Assembly: GCA_023053575.1 (NCBI GenBank)
Contig: JAKZAP010000004.1
Location: forward strand, 22,435,252-22,499,251
Direction: 5' to 3'
DNA length: 64,000 nt
DNA from: Branchinecta lynchi
Taxonomy: Eukaryota; Arthropoda; Branchiopoda; Anostraca; Branchinectidae
A program made the translations under genes and the position numbers. The notes beneath the pieces were generated by a model. The model saw nothing but the letters and a program-made list of their open reading frames with translations. It did not search any database and was not told the DNA's origin. This document shows positions 47,019-59,282 of the stretch, one piece after another; positions within the stretch are counted from its first letter, which is position 1, and every line of letters begins with the position of its first letter.

Positions 47019-49427
47019 TATGGCACTTGAGCTTACTCAAGTGCCATATAGCGATTGTAATTTCTGTCCGTCAGTCGTTCTGTCGGTCCCGGTTTTGCTA
47101 GTTCGGGCACTTCCAGATAAGCTAGGACGATGAAACTTGGCAAGCATATCAGGAACTGGACCAGATTAAATTAGAAATTGTCGCTTCCTCGATCCGACCA
47201 TCTGGAGGGGAGTGGAGGGAGGGGGAATCCGGAAAAAATAGGAAAAATGAGATATTTTTAGCTTACGAACGGGTGATCGGATCTTAATGAAACTTAATAC
47301 ATGGAAGGAATTCGTGTCTCAGACCCTCCATTTTAAATCCAGACCGGATCCGGTGACACTGGGGGGAGTTAGAGGGGGAAACCGGAAATCTTGGAAAACA
47401 CTTCGAGTGGAGGGATCCGAATAAAACTTGGTGGAAAGTACAAGCAAAAGTCCTAGATACTTGACTGATATAACCGGAACGGATCCGCTCACTTTGGGGG
47501 AGTTGGGAGGGGGGGGGAGAAGTCCGAGTTTGTAGTGATCCCGCGAGTTCCGTGCTTCCTGATCTGCTGGGACGATGGAAATTGACAGGCATGTCTGGGA
47601 CCCGACCAGCTTAAATAGGAAATCATCAATTCCCCGATTCGACCATCTGGGGGGGGGGGGGGGGGGGGGGTGGAGGGAGGGTGAAGCCAAAATTTGAGGT
47701 ATTTTTAGCTTGCGAACGGGTGATCGGAACTTGATGAAAATTGATATTTAGGATGACCTCGTGTCTCGGACACCTCACTTTAAATCCGGGCCGGATCCGA
47801 TGACACTGGGGGGAGTTGGAGGAGGGAACTGGAAATTTTGAGAAACGCTTAAAGTGGAGGGATCGGGATGAAACTTGGTGGGAAGAACAAGCACAGGTCC
47901 TAGACACGTCATTGACATAACCGGACCGGATCAGGGCACTGTGGGGGAGTTGGGGTGGGGAACCGGAAATTTTGAGAAACGCTTAAAGTGGAGGGATCGG
48001 GATGAAACTTGGTGGGAAAAACAAGCACAGGTCCTAGACACGTCATTGACATAACCGGACCGGATCAGGGCACTGTGGGGGAGTTGGGGTGGGGGTCCGG
48101 ATTTCTAGCGATCCCGCGAGTTCGGCATACTTCCTGATGTCCTAGGGCGATGAAACTTGGCAGGTATGTCAGGGATCCGAACAGATTGACTTGAGAACAG
48201 CCGTTTCCCCGACCCGACCATCGTGGGGGGAGTGGGTGGATGGGGAGTCCGGAATCTAGTGGCGTGCATAACTTTTGAACGGGTGATCGGATTTGAATGA
48301 AACTTGTCTGGTGAGCTATCGCCTCGGACGTTCAGTGTCACGTCCGGGTCGGGTCCGATACCTGTGGGGATGGGGAGGGGGGTGGAAAACTCAAGAAACT
48401 CTAAAAGCAGAGGGATTGGGACGAAACTTAATGGATGGAACAAGCATTAGGCCTAGATGAAATTGACGGAGCCAGATGGTTTCGGGGCTCTGTGGGGGGA
48501 GTTGGAGGGGGTTTCCTGGAATTCCGGTAGTCGTGAGTTAGAATAGTTCCAGATGTAAAACGACAACGAAACTTTGCAGGCATATTAGCGACCCGAATTA
48601 TCTTGACTTAAAAACCTGACACAACATACCCCCGGAAACTTCCGTTCCTAGATCCGAGCATTTTTGGGGGAGCAAGAGAAGAGAAATATGGAAATTGACT
48701 TCTATAAATTGCGAACGAGTGGTCTGATTCGAGTGAAACTTCATGGGTGATACGAATCGATGGCCTCGACATGTAAAACATGCGTTCGAACCATATGCGA
48801 CCACGATTAGGGGAATTGGGGGTGGGGGGGACTTTTGACATGCACAAAAACCAAACGGATGGACCGAATGAGATGCAATTCGACAGTGCCGAGTTTATGC
48901 GGCCTAGATTTGTCATTTGGCGTCCGGGCCGGATTCGGCCAAGGTAGGGGGGGGAGTACTGGAAACTTTCAAATTTCAGTCAAACTTGATGAGGGAATTA
49001 AGAGATTGGGCCCGAACCGGCGACAACGTTGGTGGGAAGGGGGGGGGTACCGGAACTTTCCAAAAATGCTCAAATTCGAGTGAAACTTGGTAGATGGTAT
49101 AAACGAAGATGCTTTAGGTGGTCGATTTTTTTTTATTCCGAACCAGATTCGGCCACGGTAGGTGGAAATAGAGTGAGTACCGGAAATCGTGTAGCACGTC
49201 TAGGGATCAAACAAATGGATTTATTGGGATGAAAGTTTGAACAGTCATGTGCATTTGCTGCAGACAATCGAGACGATGCCGGAACTGCTCAGAAATGAGT
49301 GAAACTAAATATCCTATTTCTATTTCCGAACCGCCTTTTTGGATGGCGGGTGTATTTTGTGACGTTCTCATCTACTTTCTTGTACAGCCTACTCGTACAA
49401 GTGCCATATGAGCTCGTAGCTCTTGTT
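47019..49427 (+). mobile_element. Family B element, copy 4 (2.4 kb, full length)
   Basis: Starts with a perfect 10-bp-arm hairpin GGCACTTGAG-CTTA-CTCAAGTGCC (47022-47045) and ends AAGTGCCATATGAGCTCGTAG then CTCTTGTT. About fourteen subrepeats. The motif CAAGTGCCATAT occurs at both ends as a direct repeat. Nearly identical to copy 5 along the full length, apart from a private 134-bp tandem duplication (47831-48098). Confidence 0.9.
47831..48098. repeat. 134-bp tandem duplication private to family B copy 4
   Basis: GGAAATTTTGAGAAACGCTT begins at 47831 and again at 47965, with almost no differences over one unit. Copy 5 has a single unit (from about 55306). Confidence 0.85.
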
Positions 49428-49465
49428 ATAGTTTACAAATAAAAAAAACTTTCCTACTACCGTTG

Positions 49466-50425
49466 TTAACAAGACCAAATTTTTCAATCGGATCCCAGAA
49501 ATTCAATATTTGATCCAGACAATTGGGTCTTGTCTTCGCCAGATCCAGACTTCGCCAGACTCCTTGAACATTTTAACTTCAAAATTCAGAGACAGATTAA
49601 GGCCAAATAGCTAATCCTCTGAGAATACCAAGTTCAGATATGAGTTCAGCATATGTGTTAACCCCTATAAGTCTTATCTGTTTTGACGACCACTTGCTGA
49701 CTTACTTATGCCAATGTTCCGGTTTCGGCCGAATTCGGGAACTACTTGTCCGGCAAAAAAAGAAAGCTAAAAAACGAATTCAGCGTATCTTTTTTCCCCT
49801 ATATCGGAGATCTAATCAACTTCAACTAAATATTTAACTTATAACAAATTTTCCGGCTCCAGCCGGATTCCGGCCCAACTTTATGTCCGGGTAAAAGATG
49901 ATTGTCATATACGGATTCAGCATCTCGTCTTACCCCTTCATCGGATATCTTATCAACTACAAATAAAACTTTTACTTTAAATTTTCTGATTTTTGGCCGG
50001 ATTCCGGACGAAGGATAGAAAATGATTTTCACATAAGTGCTCAGCATATATTCTTACCCCTAACACCTAACCAACATCAAATAAAACTTTTGCTTTAACA
50101 AACTTTTTGGTTTTTGCCGGATTCCGGATACTTGTCCGGCGGGAAAATAGTTTTTATCGCCATCTTCTCACCCCATAATCGTCTGGTCGTCACATTATCT
50201 GTTCAAAAATATTTTGTTTTCCCCTTAATTTGAACCCCCACCCCTAAATATAGGGCTACAGAGTCTACGAACTTGACCTTACAGTTGACACTAAGCATCC
50301 TCACACCAAGTTTCATCCAAATATCTCATTCCCTTCGAGAGTTATCGTGCTCTCAGACTGACAGACGGACGACTTTTGCGATGTCATAGGTATCCCTACA
50401 CTTACGTTTTGAGATCCCAAAAATG
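49466..50425 (+). repeat. Family A element, nearly full length
   Basis: Same start (AACAAGACCAAATTTTTCAA, GGATCCCAGAAA), subrepeats and end (CTACACTTACGTTTTGAGATC) as 29523-30478, in the same orientation. About 960 bp. Confidence 0.8.
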
Positions 50426-50744
50426 ACTCTTCCTGACGTAGTTCGTAGGATACTAAGAATCTGTCCAACATTTCCCCAAAATACTTAACACCTAAAATGC
50501 GAAAGCTATTGGCACGGGAAAATGGTAAACTGTTTTCTTGCACCCGAATCCCACGCTTCAAAAACTTGAATGATGTTCCTAACTTAAGGGGAAAACAAAT
50601 TCAAAATGTTTTCTTCCATAACACTGTCTTCCTGAACCAAACTCGACGAATCATCTAATCTTTGAACTTTTTGGTCATCTGAACGTGTACTAAATGTGCA
50701 TATATTTTATTCATCATATGTTACGACAACACCAAAATAGTAAG

Positions 50745-51085
50745 TATACTGATAGCGTATAACACTTTCAAGAATAACACCTTTTCACTTAGAAATAAAG
50801 TGTTATGACCAATTAATTTCGTGTCTAGATATCCAACAACACCTTCAGTTGGTAAAAAATACTAACGGGAACGAAAGAAACATAACAGATAACATCCCAA
50901 AGTGTTATCTGTTGAAACCGCGCATCCTTCTGTTGTCGTTATGTAACTTCTGACAGTGTAGTATTTTTACCTATTGAAGGTGTTGTTGGAGCACGAAATA
51001 GTATAAACTTAATTGGTCATAACACTTTATTTCTAAGTGAAAAAGTGGTATTCTTGAAAGTGTTATGCGCAATCTGTTATGAAAC
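50745..51085. mobile_element. Foldback element with about 110-bp inverted arms
   Basis: The left arm 50755-50868 (ATAACACTTTCAAGAATAACACC) pairs with the right arm 50959-51067, including AAATAAAGTGTTATGACCAATT. The central about 90 bp is not paired. Ends carry CTGATAG/GCG and CTGTTATG motifs. No open frame of note. It would form a long hairpin transcript. Confidence 0.8.
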
Positions 51086-51089
51086 TTCT

Positions 51090-52960
51090 GTCAGTGTAAG
51101 GAGTACAAAATTAAAGAAAAGAAGGAAATGGGAAAATTATGTAACAAATAAACTGAGAATAAATATACAAATAAAAATCCTGCTGCGTCCTATGTTAGGT
51201 AGTAACAAAAGAATGTTGTTTCTGCTATAAAGAAATTCTATTACCAATTTCCTGACAGCTCCAACATTTTCTTCTATCGAACTGTCACAAAGTATGAGAA
51301 AATTGTATTAACTTCTTATCCTTCCGGTTGTTAATTCGAGAGTATGAACATTCTTTGCTAATGTCATGTCCAGCTTCGACCCGGGAGTCCTAAACTCCGT
51401 CCTTGACATATTTGTGGGTTTTAAGTTTGAACGTATAAGTAGGTGTTGCTTGCCAATACCGTGAATGTCTTTTTCATTTTTATTTTGTCTCTTGCTCGAA
51501 ATGTGTTGGAAACACTAGTGCTTAAAATCTTGTTTCGTCCTGAGCGAGACATTGGGTTGTAGAGGCAAAAGCTGACCGTTGGGTTAGGATTCAAAAGCTC
51601 AGATTTGAATATATCTAATTTCATTTCGTAAATACTCGGAAACACGCCAATGAACCTCGGGAAGAACGAGAAACGTCACCCAAAGAATCCTCAAAATTGA
51701 TTCAAATCCTATGTAAGCCAATCAACAAGGTTTGTTGTGCTCAGGTTGTGGTGAACTTTCTGGCTCTTGCTAGGAACACGGCGATTCTTCATCGGTGCGG
51801 AGAGTTAGTCACCGAGAGTATTGACTTGCACTTTCGAAGTTATTTTAAAAGTATTTATGTGACACAGTTGCTTGGAGTTCGATTAATTTTCTTGCCTTCT
51901 TGTCACTAAAGCAAGTGCCAAGTGTTTCTGACAAAAGGATGTGGACTCCCGGGCCTCGCATGTCGCATGTTCACAAAACCAGACCCTATCTCACATAGTG
52001 TACATGTAATAATTTAATGTGCCACACCCTCCGAAAATGCTGGCCTTTTTTATGTCACACCTTAATACCGTCTGTAGCCCAGTAGCACCTGGTACTTTAT
52101 TCGTGATCGTATGCTCTTGTTTCTTTTATGTTCTTTGAGAACGATGAAAAGCTGAACTTCTCGTTCCGTATTCTTGCAATTTGTTCCCAGATGTGTCTGG
52201 TGATAGCAACTTGATAGATATCTTGTTATGACGGAGCTTACAGGATTGCAGAAGACAATAACCGCAATTTTTCTTTTCTTCTTTGTGTGTGTTATTTTAC
52301 TTCGGCCGTATCTCGAATTCATTACATTTTCTTTGCCAAATGCTGATATAAGACCTCTTCTTGTGTGTAAGAAGGACTCGGCTCTTGCTGCTAAAAATAG
52401 GTATGATAGGTTAGTAGATTCTATGGTGGAATTGACTTTGAATCGAGCCTGTTCCCAAGGGTTGGACCGAACCATATGGATTCGTTATCAAATGCATCTT
52501 TGTCACAAATTCGACGCTCACGCTAGACCGTAATGATAAACTGCTGTTTGAGAAGCCTGTATCCTCTGCAGTCCTCGGTTTAGCTTTGTCCTTAGATGCT
52601 GGCAAAACCTTACAAGTTCTCATGGTTTCATAGTATCGGCATGGTTTAAAGTCAGAACGGCGTAAAATAGAGGAGAAACCCTTACCGATCGACAGGAATG
52701 GTTATTGAAATTAGCCTACTATTGTTCCGTTTCTTTCTGAGAACCCCTAACACCAGCCAACATTATTAGTAACTAACAGATGAACGAATCATCCGTTTAA
52801 GACGATGAGCATACGAAAATCATCTACAACTGGACCCAACCAGCACAAGATCTTCTATCCCGTTTCCTGACCGAAGATTAAATTTGGGTTGTTTTATGTG
52901 TTTTGTATTTGTTTCGATTTCTTTCTTTCATTTTCTTTATACTCCGCTTTCCAAAATGGC
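51090..52960. other. Stretch with no recognised feature
   Basis: Open frames occur on both strands at 52062-52533, but no splice-consistent or family-like protein is seen. Confidence 0.4.
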
Positions 52961-52969
52961 GGGGGAAAA

Positions 52970-53013
52970 ATAAACTACTTAATTACTTAGGCTAAGATAA
53001 TTAAGTAGTTTAT
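52970..53013. repeat. 44-bp near-perfect palindrome
   Basis: The arm ATAAACTACTTAATTACTTA and its inverse are separated by a few bases (GGC). It marks the left border of the inverted copy at 53014-53870. Confidence 0.75.
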
Positions 53014-53870
53014 GCTTGCCCAGATAGTAAGTGTGCTTACTAAGCTGTGAATTCCACCGGATCGTGAATTATTCAGTGGGTCAGAAATCAGAAGCGTACT
53101 TCAGTTAGCGTAATGGCCTTTTGTGATTATATTGAATGGTGAAAAAAGAATAAGTCAGCTACATCTATTAGAGCTATATTTCGTCCTTTCTTGGCAAAGG
53201 TCCTCTTCAGGTTCAAGCTGGAAAATGAACTTGTGAAAATAATTAAAGATTCTTCCTTAAATATCAGATTTTGTGAACTTCTTCTCTGAAAACTGGTTGG
53301 AGTTAAAGCTGGTGTTGCGATTTCATTCTGTATACGGCTTCTGTTTTTGCTGTTCGATCGGGTAGTCGAAAGGGTAGAAATTCTTCTGCATTTTGGTTTT
53401 TGAGTGACTTCTCTCTTCTTCTTCTTTCCAGCTAAGATGGGTACTTGTCGGCAACATGAATGGGCGATTTGTAGTTCCGTACTGTGCTGATAGATATTCC
53501 TTTTGTGATTGAAAACTTGACTGATTTTCAGGCAAAAATTATATTAGAACCTTCAACAAATTATTTAAAGAAATACATACTTGCAATTTTTAGCTTCTTT
53601 TAATTTTCATTCATGCACTACCGGAATATATTCTTTTTTTCTGATTTTCTTGTTAAGTACATTCGAGCTAGCCCTTGTAGGTGTTTCCTATTCCCGCCAC
53701 TAGGAGGGACACATTCGTCCTTCCCACATTCGCCCTTCCCTTGAATACTGCTGTCGGGTACGTGATTTCGGCTTAGCACGGGAGCAGTCGGAACGCCTCG
53801 AGAGGATCCAGTATCGGTCTTTACTAATAGTATCAAAATCCCGTACATTTCCGTTCTTACCGAGTTTGGT
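53014..53870 (-). repeat. Inverted partner of 61190-61930 (family G), with hammerhead-like core
   Basis: The reverse complement aligns end to end with 61190-61930, with point changes and small indels. On the - strand it contains CTGAAGA, stem, GAAATATA (53171-53213), a degraded hammerhead core not preserved in the other copy. Block order and spacing are kept. Confidence 0.8.
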
Positions 53871-54019
53871 CTCGCATCTTTGTCAAACCGTAGACTACTG
53901 GAAGACCCCAACCCTCGGCATATCCTTCCCCCTCCCCACATTCCCGACCGCATAAGGCCACTATGGGGGGGGGACTCCCCCCCCCAAAAAAAGGTCTTGA
54001 GAAAGCACTTTCTTCGGGC

Positions 54020-57000
54020 GAAGTTCACTAGTTTGTCGGCGCGAAGCGCCGGCAAACACAGAAGAAATAAATATTTGTATGCTTTTGTCCGGCGTCGGTC
54101 GACTCGTCGGCACATCGGTTCTTTCTATACGCAAGTAATGAAATCCTGCAAACATTTGTCGGGCAAACCACTGAAGAAATCGAATTCTGCTTGTTTTTGT
54201 CGTGCCTCGGTATACTCGTCGGCACATTGGGTTTTTTTTATACATAGGGAATCCAGAAGAAATACATTTTGTATGCTTTTGTCGGGCGTCGGCACATCAG
54301 GTTCTGCTTATACGTAAGTAATGAAATTTTGCAAACTATATCGGGCGCACCCGGGAGTTCAAGTCTCATCAGGGGTTATTTTAACACGTAAAAAATCAAG
54401 TTCAGTAGAGTCTAGTCGAGCAAAACACAGACAAAAATCAAATGCTCGATGGTTTTGTCGGGTGTCGGTGATCTAGTCGGCACATTGTTTTTTTATGGCA
54501 CTTGAGCTTACTCAAGTGCCATATAGCCATTGTAATTTCTGTCCGTCAGTCGGTCTGTCGGTCTGTCGGTCCCGGTTTTGCTAGTTCGGGCACTTCCAGA
54601 TAAGCTAGGACGATGAAACTTGGCAGGCGTATCAGGAACTGGACCAGATTAAATTAGAAATTGTCGCTTCCTCGATCCGACCATCTGGAGGGGAGTGGAG
54701 GGAGGGGGAATCCGGAAAAAATAGGAAAAATGAGATATTTTTAGCTTACGAACGGGTGATCGGATCTTAATGAAACTTGATATATGGAAGGACTTCGTGT
54801 CTCAGACCCTCCATTTTAAATCCAGACCGGATCCGGTGACACTGGGGGGAGCTGGAGGGGGAAACCGGAAATCTTGGAAAACACTTAGAGTGGAGGGATC
54901 CGGATGAAACTTGGTTGAAAGTACAAGCAAAAGTCCTAGATGCGTGACTGATATAACCGGAACGGATCCGCTCACTTTGGGGGAGTTTGGGGGGGGGAGA
55001 AGTCCGAATTTGTAGTGATCCCGCGAGTTCCGTGCTTCCTGATGTGCTGGGACGATGGAAATTGACAGGCATGTCTGGGACCCGACCAGATTAAATAGGA
55101 AATCGTCAATTCCCCGATTCGACCATCTGGGGGGGGAGTGGAGGGAGGGTGAAGCCAAAATTTGAGGTATTTTTTGCTTGCGAACGGGTGATCGGATCTT
55201 GATGAAAATTGATATTTAGGATGACCTCGTGTCTCAGACACAGACATCTCGCTTTAAATCCGGGCCGGATCCGATGACACTGGGGGGAGTTGGAGGAGGG
55301 AACCGGAAATTTTGAGAAACGCTTAAAGTGGAAGGATCGGGATGAAACTTGGTGGGAAAAACAAGCACAGGTTCTAGACACGTCATTCACATAACAGGAC
55401 CGGATTTGGGCACTGTGGGGGAGTTGGGGTGGGGGTCCGGATTTCTAGCGATCCCGCGAGTTCGGCATACTTCCTGATGTCGTAGGGCGATGAAACTTGG
55501 CAGGTATGTCAGGGATCCGAACAGATTGACTTGAGAACAGCCGTTTCCCCGACCCGACCATCGTGGGGGGAGTGGGTGGATGGGGAGTCCGGAATCTAGT
55601 GGCGTGCATAACTTTTGAACGGGTGATCGGATTTGAATGAAACTTGTCTGGTGAGTTATCGCCTCGGACGTTCAGTGTCAAGTCTGGGTCGGGTCCGATA
55701 CCTGTGGGGATGGGGGGGGGGGGTGGAAAACTCAAGAAAGTCTAAAAACAGAGGGATTGGGACGAAACTTAATGGATGGAACAAGCATTAGGCCTAGATG
55801 AAATTAACGGAGCCAGATGGTTTCGGGGCTATGTGGGGGGAGTTGGAGGGGGTTTCCTGGAATTCCGGTAGTCGTGAGTTAGAATAGTTCCAGATGTAAA
55901 ACGACAACGAAACTTTGCAGGCATATTAGCGACCCGAATTATCTTGACTTAAGAACCTGACACAACATACCTCCGGAAACTTCCGTTCCTAGATCCGAGC
56001 ATCTTTTGGGAAGCAAGAGAAGAGAAATATGGAAATTGACTTCTATAAATTGCGAACGAGTGGTCTGGTTCGAGTGAAACTTCATGGGTGATACGAATCG
56101 ATGGCCTCGACATGTAAAACATGCGTTCGAACCATATACGACCACTATTAGGGGATTTGGGGGTGGGGGACTTTTGACATGCACAAAAACAAAACGGATG
56201 GACCGAATGAGATGCAATTCGACAGTGCCGAGTTTATGCGGCCTAGATTTGTTATTTGGCGTCCGGGCCGGATTCGGCCAAGGTAGGGGGGGCCGGGTAC
56301 TGCAAACTTGCAGATAGGCTATGCTCCAATTTCAGTCAAATCTGATGGACAGGAACAGGAAATTAAGAGATTGGGCCCGAACCGGCTCCGACAACGTTGG
56401 TGGGAGGGGGGGGGGTACCGGAACTTTCCAAAAATGCTCAGATTCGAGTGAAACTTGATAGATGGTATAAACAAAGATGCTTTAGGTGGTCGATTTTTTT
56501 TTTATTCCGAACCAGATTCGGCCACGGTAGGTGGAAATAGAGTGAGTACCGGAAATCGTGTAGCACGTCTAGGGATCAAACAAATGGATTTATTGGGATG
56601 AAAGTTTGAACAGTCATGTGCATTTGCTAGAGACAATCGAGACGATGCCGGAACTGCTCAGAAATGAGTGAAACTAAATATCCTATTTCTATTTCCGAAC
56701 CGCATTTTTGGATGGCGGGTTTATTTTGTGACGTTCTCATCTACTTTCTTGTACAGCCTACTCGTACAAGTGCCATATGAGCTCGTAGCTCTTGTTTGTA
56801 CATGAACTTTCGGCATAAATCTCGTCGGTACATCGGCTTCTATTTACAAGTAAAAAATAAAGTTCTTTACAGTCTTGTCGGGCAAAACACAGAAGAAATC
56901 GAATTCTGAATGCTTTTGTTGGGTGTCGGTATTCTTGTCGGCACATCGGCTCTTTTTATACGTAAGAAATCAGATTCTGCAAAGATTTGTCGGGCTCGAT
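54020..57000. repeat. Tandem array of about 110-bp GTCGG-rich units, split by family B copy 5
   Basis: Units with TTTTGTCGGGCGTCGG, CTCGTCGGCACATCGG and a TATACGTAAGTAATGAAAT block lie at about 54080, 54195, 54275 and 54440, and again at 56800-57000. The inserted family B element occupies 54493-56797. Confidence 0.8.
54493..56797 (+). mobile_element. Family B element, copy 5 (2.3 kb), nested in a tandem array
   Basis: Same ends as copy 4 (GGCACTTGAGCTTACTCAAG hairpin; GAGCTCGTAGCTC hairpin then TTGTTT). Nearly identical to copy 4, showing recent duplication or transposition. The flanks are GTCGG-array units on both sides, so the 5' and 3' borders are well defined. Confidence 0.9.
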
Positions 57001-57024
57001 TTTATCCAGGAAAAGGACAGATTT

Positions 57025-57825
57025 ACTAAATAATTCGCCGGCGTTGCTTAGTTCAACTTGTTCTGGGTACAGTCGTTGGATGCTTTGAAACGAAAAGCCG
57101 AGTATGTGAATTTAAATATATTAATTTGTATCAAAGGAACAATCTCAACTGATGCATTAAAGTTAGTTTTACACAAAATTTGCCTGCGGCGCATTTTGTA
57201 GTGTTCTCTATTTGGAAAAACGGTGTATTTAGTTTTCGTTTTAGTATAGAAATTCTTGGGGTTTGAAACACGTTAAAAGCCGGAAATTGTATGGAAAAAT
57301 TTTACGTGTTTCTGGAAAAAGCAGATTTAAAAAATTTGGCCTGCGGTGCTTGATTTAACTTGTCGTGGTACAGTCATTGGAAGCTTCGCTTTTTAGCGAA
57401 AGCTAAAATGAAAAGCCGAATATGTGAAGTTTAATATACGAAATTATACCAAAGGATTGATCTTAACTGATGCGTCACAGTATTTTACACAAAATTTCAC
57501 CTGCGACGCGTTTTGTAGTATTCTTTATTTGGAAGAACGGTGTTTCATTCAGTTTGGTGTTTTAGGATTGAAAGTCGTGGGGGTCTGAAACACATCAAAA
57601 GCTAGAACTTGTATGGTAGGTATAGCTAAATTTTTCCTGAAAAAAGGCTGATTACAAAAATTTGCCTGCGGCGCTTAGTTTAACTTGTTCTTGGTAAAGT
57701 CGTTGGAAGATTCGCGTTTTAGCGAAAGCTAAAATGAAAAGCCAAATATGTGAATTTTAATATTCGAACTGACATCAAAGGAATAATCTCAATTGATGCA
57801 TTATAGTTAGTTTTACCCCGGTTAT
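57025..57825. repeat. Tandem repeat, about 304-320-bp units, 2.5 copies
   Basis: TTTGCCTGCGGCGCTTAGTT-like starts lie at about 57030, 57338 and 57658. Each is followed by GAAAAGCC-AATATGTGAA, an AACAATCTCAACTGATGCATT-like block and a second TTTGCCTGCGGCGCATTTTG-like half. Confidence 0.85.
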
Positions 57826-58666
57826 ATTCTGGGATGGCGGGAAATGTACGCCGTTGCCGCGAACGGCGTGTTTTGTCGGAACATTTTTTAGTTCGTCTGC
57901 AAAAACTGGATGTCCCCCCCCCCCCCCAAAGGTAAAAGGCTAGTGACGCCCCTGAGCACGACGAGTTCCTAAGATCCAACTCACTCGGGCAATTCAGGTG
58001 CGGTACGAACAAAGTTTTGTCCACCTCCTTTCTGAGTTTTTTTCAACGCGAAATGTTAAATCCTTTTCCTCTTTTTTCTGTTAATTATTAAAGTTTAGCC
58101 CTTTAATTTGTTGTAATTCTTGTTCTTGTGTAATTGTTAAATATTTGACTATACGTAAAAGCGCAATTGTATATAGTTATATTTGACGAGAGAACAAATA
58201 TTCTTTTTTTTCTTAATACCGTGAGGATTGTTTTTTCGAATTATAAAGATTGATATAGGTGATCACACATCCAGTGTGCTCAGGACGAATTTCAAATCCA
58301 AATCAGCAAAGACCGGCCTGATCGTTTTGCGGCGAGCTTGGACATTAACCAGAGTTTATATCTTGCTATGTTGTAATTTAGTCTTCGTGTTTTATCTATT
58401 TAGCTGATCTATTGCAGTTGTTCGTTTTGATTCTTCTTTCCTTTTTCTCCATTTAGGGCGATTTTTATGTCATACAAATGGATAATAAATATATCGTTGT
58501 AAATACTAGATTGTTTTCGATTTGACTCCTTGAAGTTTCTTTACAAACTAGATGTATTTATTGGATTTTCGAACATTGGGGTCATTTCTTTCGCCTTTAG
58601 TAGCAAGTAGGATCGATTGTCGTCGAATATGTGACGGGATGAGCAAGAGAAACCCCAGCAAAGGAA
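57826..58666. other. Intergenic stretch with a C14 run and an hAT-like end
   Basis: A C14-A3 run is followed by GGCTAGTGACGCCCCTG at 57938-57954, matching the 3' terminus of the MITE at 24815-25071. No matching left end was found. The rest is unremarkable AT-rich DNA. Confidence 0.5.
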
Positions 58667-58667
58667 T

Positions 58668-58867
58668 CAGGGTTGCCGCATGAACAAATTATAGAGGGTG
58701 ACTTTTGGCCCAAAACAGATAGTGAATCGTGAGGGAAATTTTATTTTCATCCAAAAATGCCGCGACGTTCTTTGAAACAGAGTGAATCTTCTGTCAGACT
58801 AGGACAAGAGTGACAGAATAAAAATAGAGTGACAGTTCACACTATCATGCGACATGTGGCAACCCTG
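58668..58867. mobile_element. 200-bp hAT MITE related to 43485-43803
   Basis: Ends CAGGGTTGCCGCATGA and the inverse of ATGTGGCAACCCTG. Internal GAGTGACAGTTCACACTATC and GACAAGAGTGACA blocks match the other copy. No clear 8-bp duplication remains. Confidence 0.75.
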
Positions 58868-59282
58868 GACCAAGACCCTGTGGAGCCGTCTGGGGGTGGC
58901 ACCAGATTCTCCCATAAAACCAGGCGGGTCCCGACCCGCGATGAAAAAATTACTAGCACCTAAGAAATGTGTCATTACCGGTTTGCACTTGCCGATTACT
59001 CGTTTCGTTGGATTTTCCTAATATCATGTCCCGATCAATGACGAGTCGGAACCAGTGTCCAAACCGTGGTTATGAAGTAGCAAATAGGCTACTATGTGGA
59101 TTCATGACTATACATATAATCAGAGTACCTTTGGCTATTTCAGCATAATTGGCTCATTTGCGGCGTTAATGCGAACCGTTCGGACGATTCAGCAGTCTCT
59201 TCAAGTAGTAGTTCTTTATTGCTCCGTGAGTTCGCGTCTTCTTCTTGCCTGAATCGAGTGAACTTTTTTATGTTGTTCCAGA

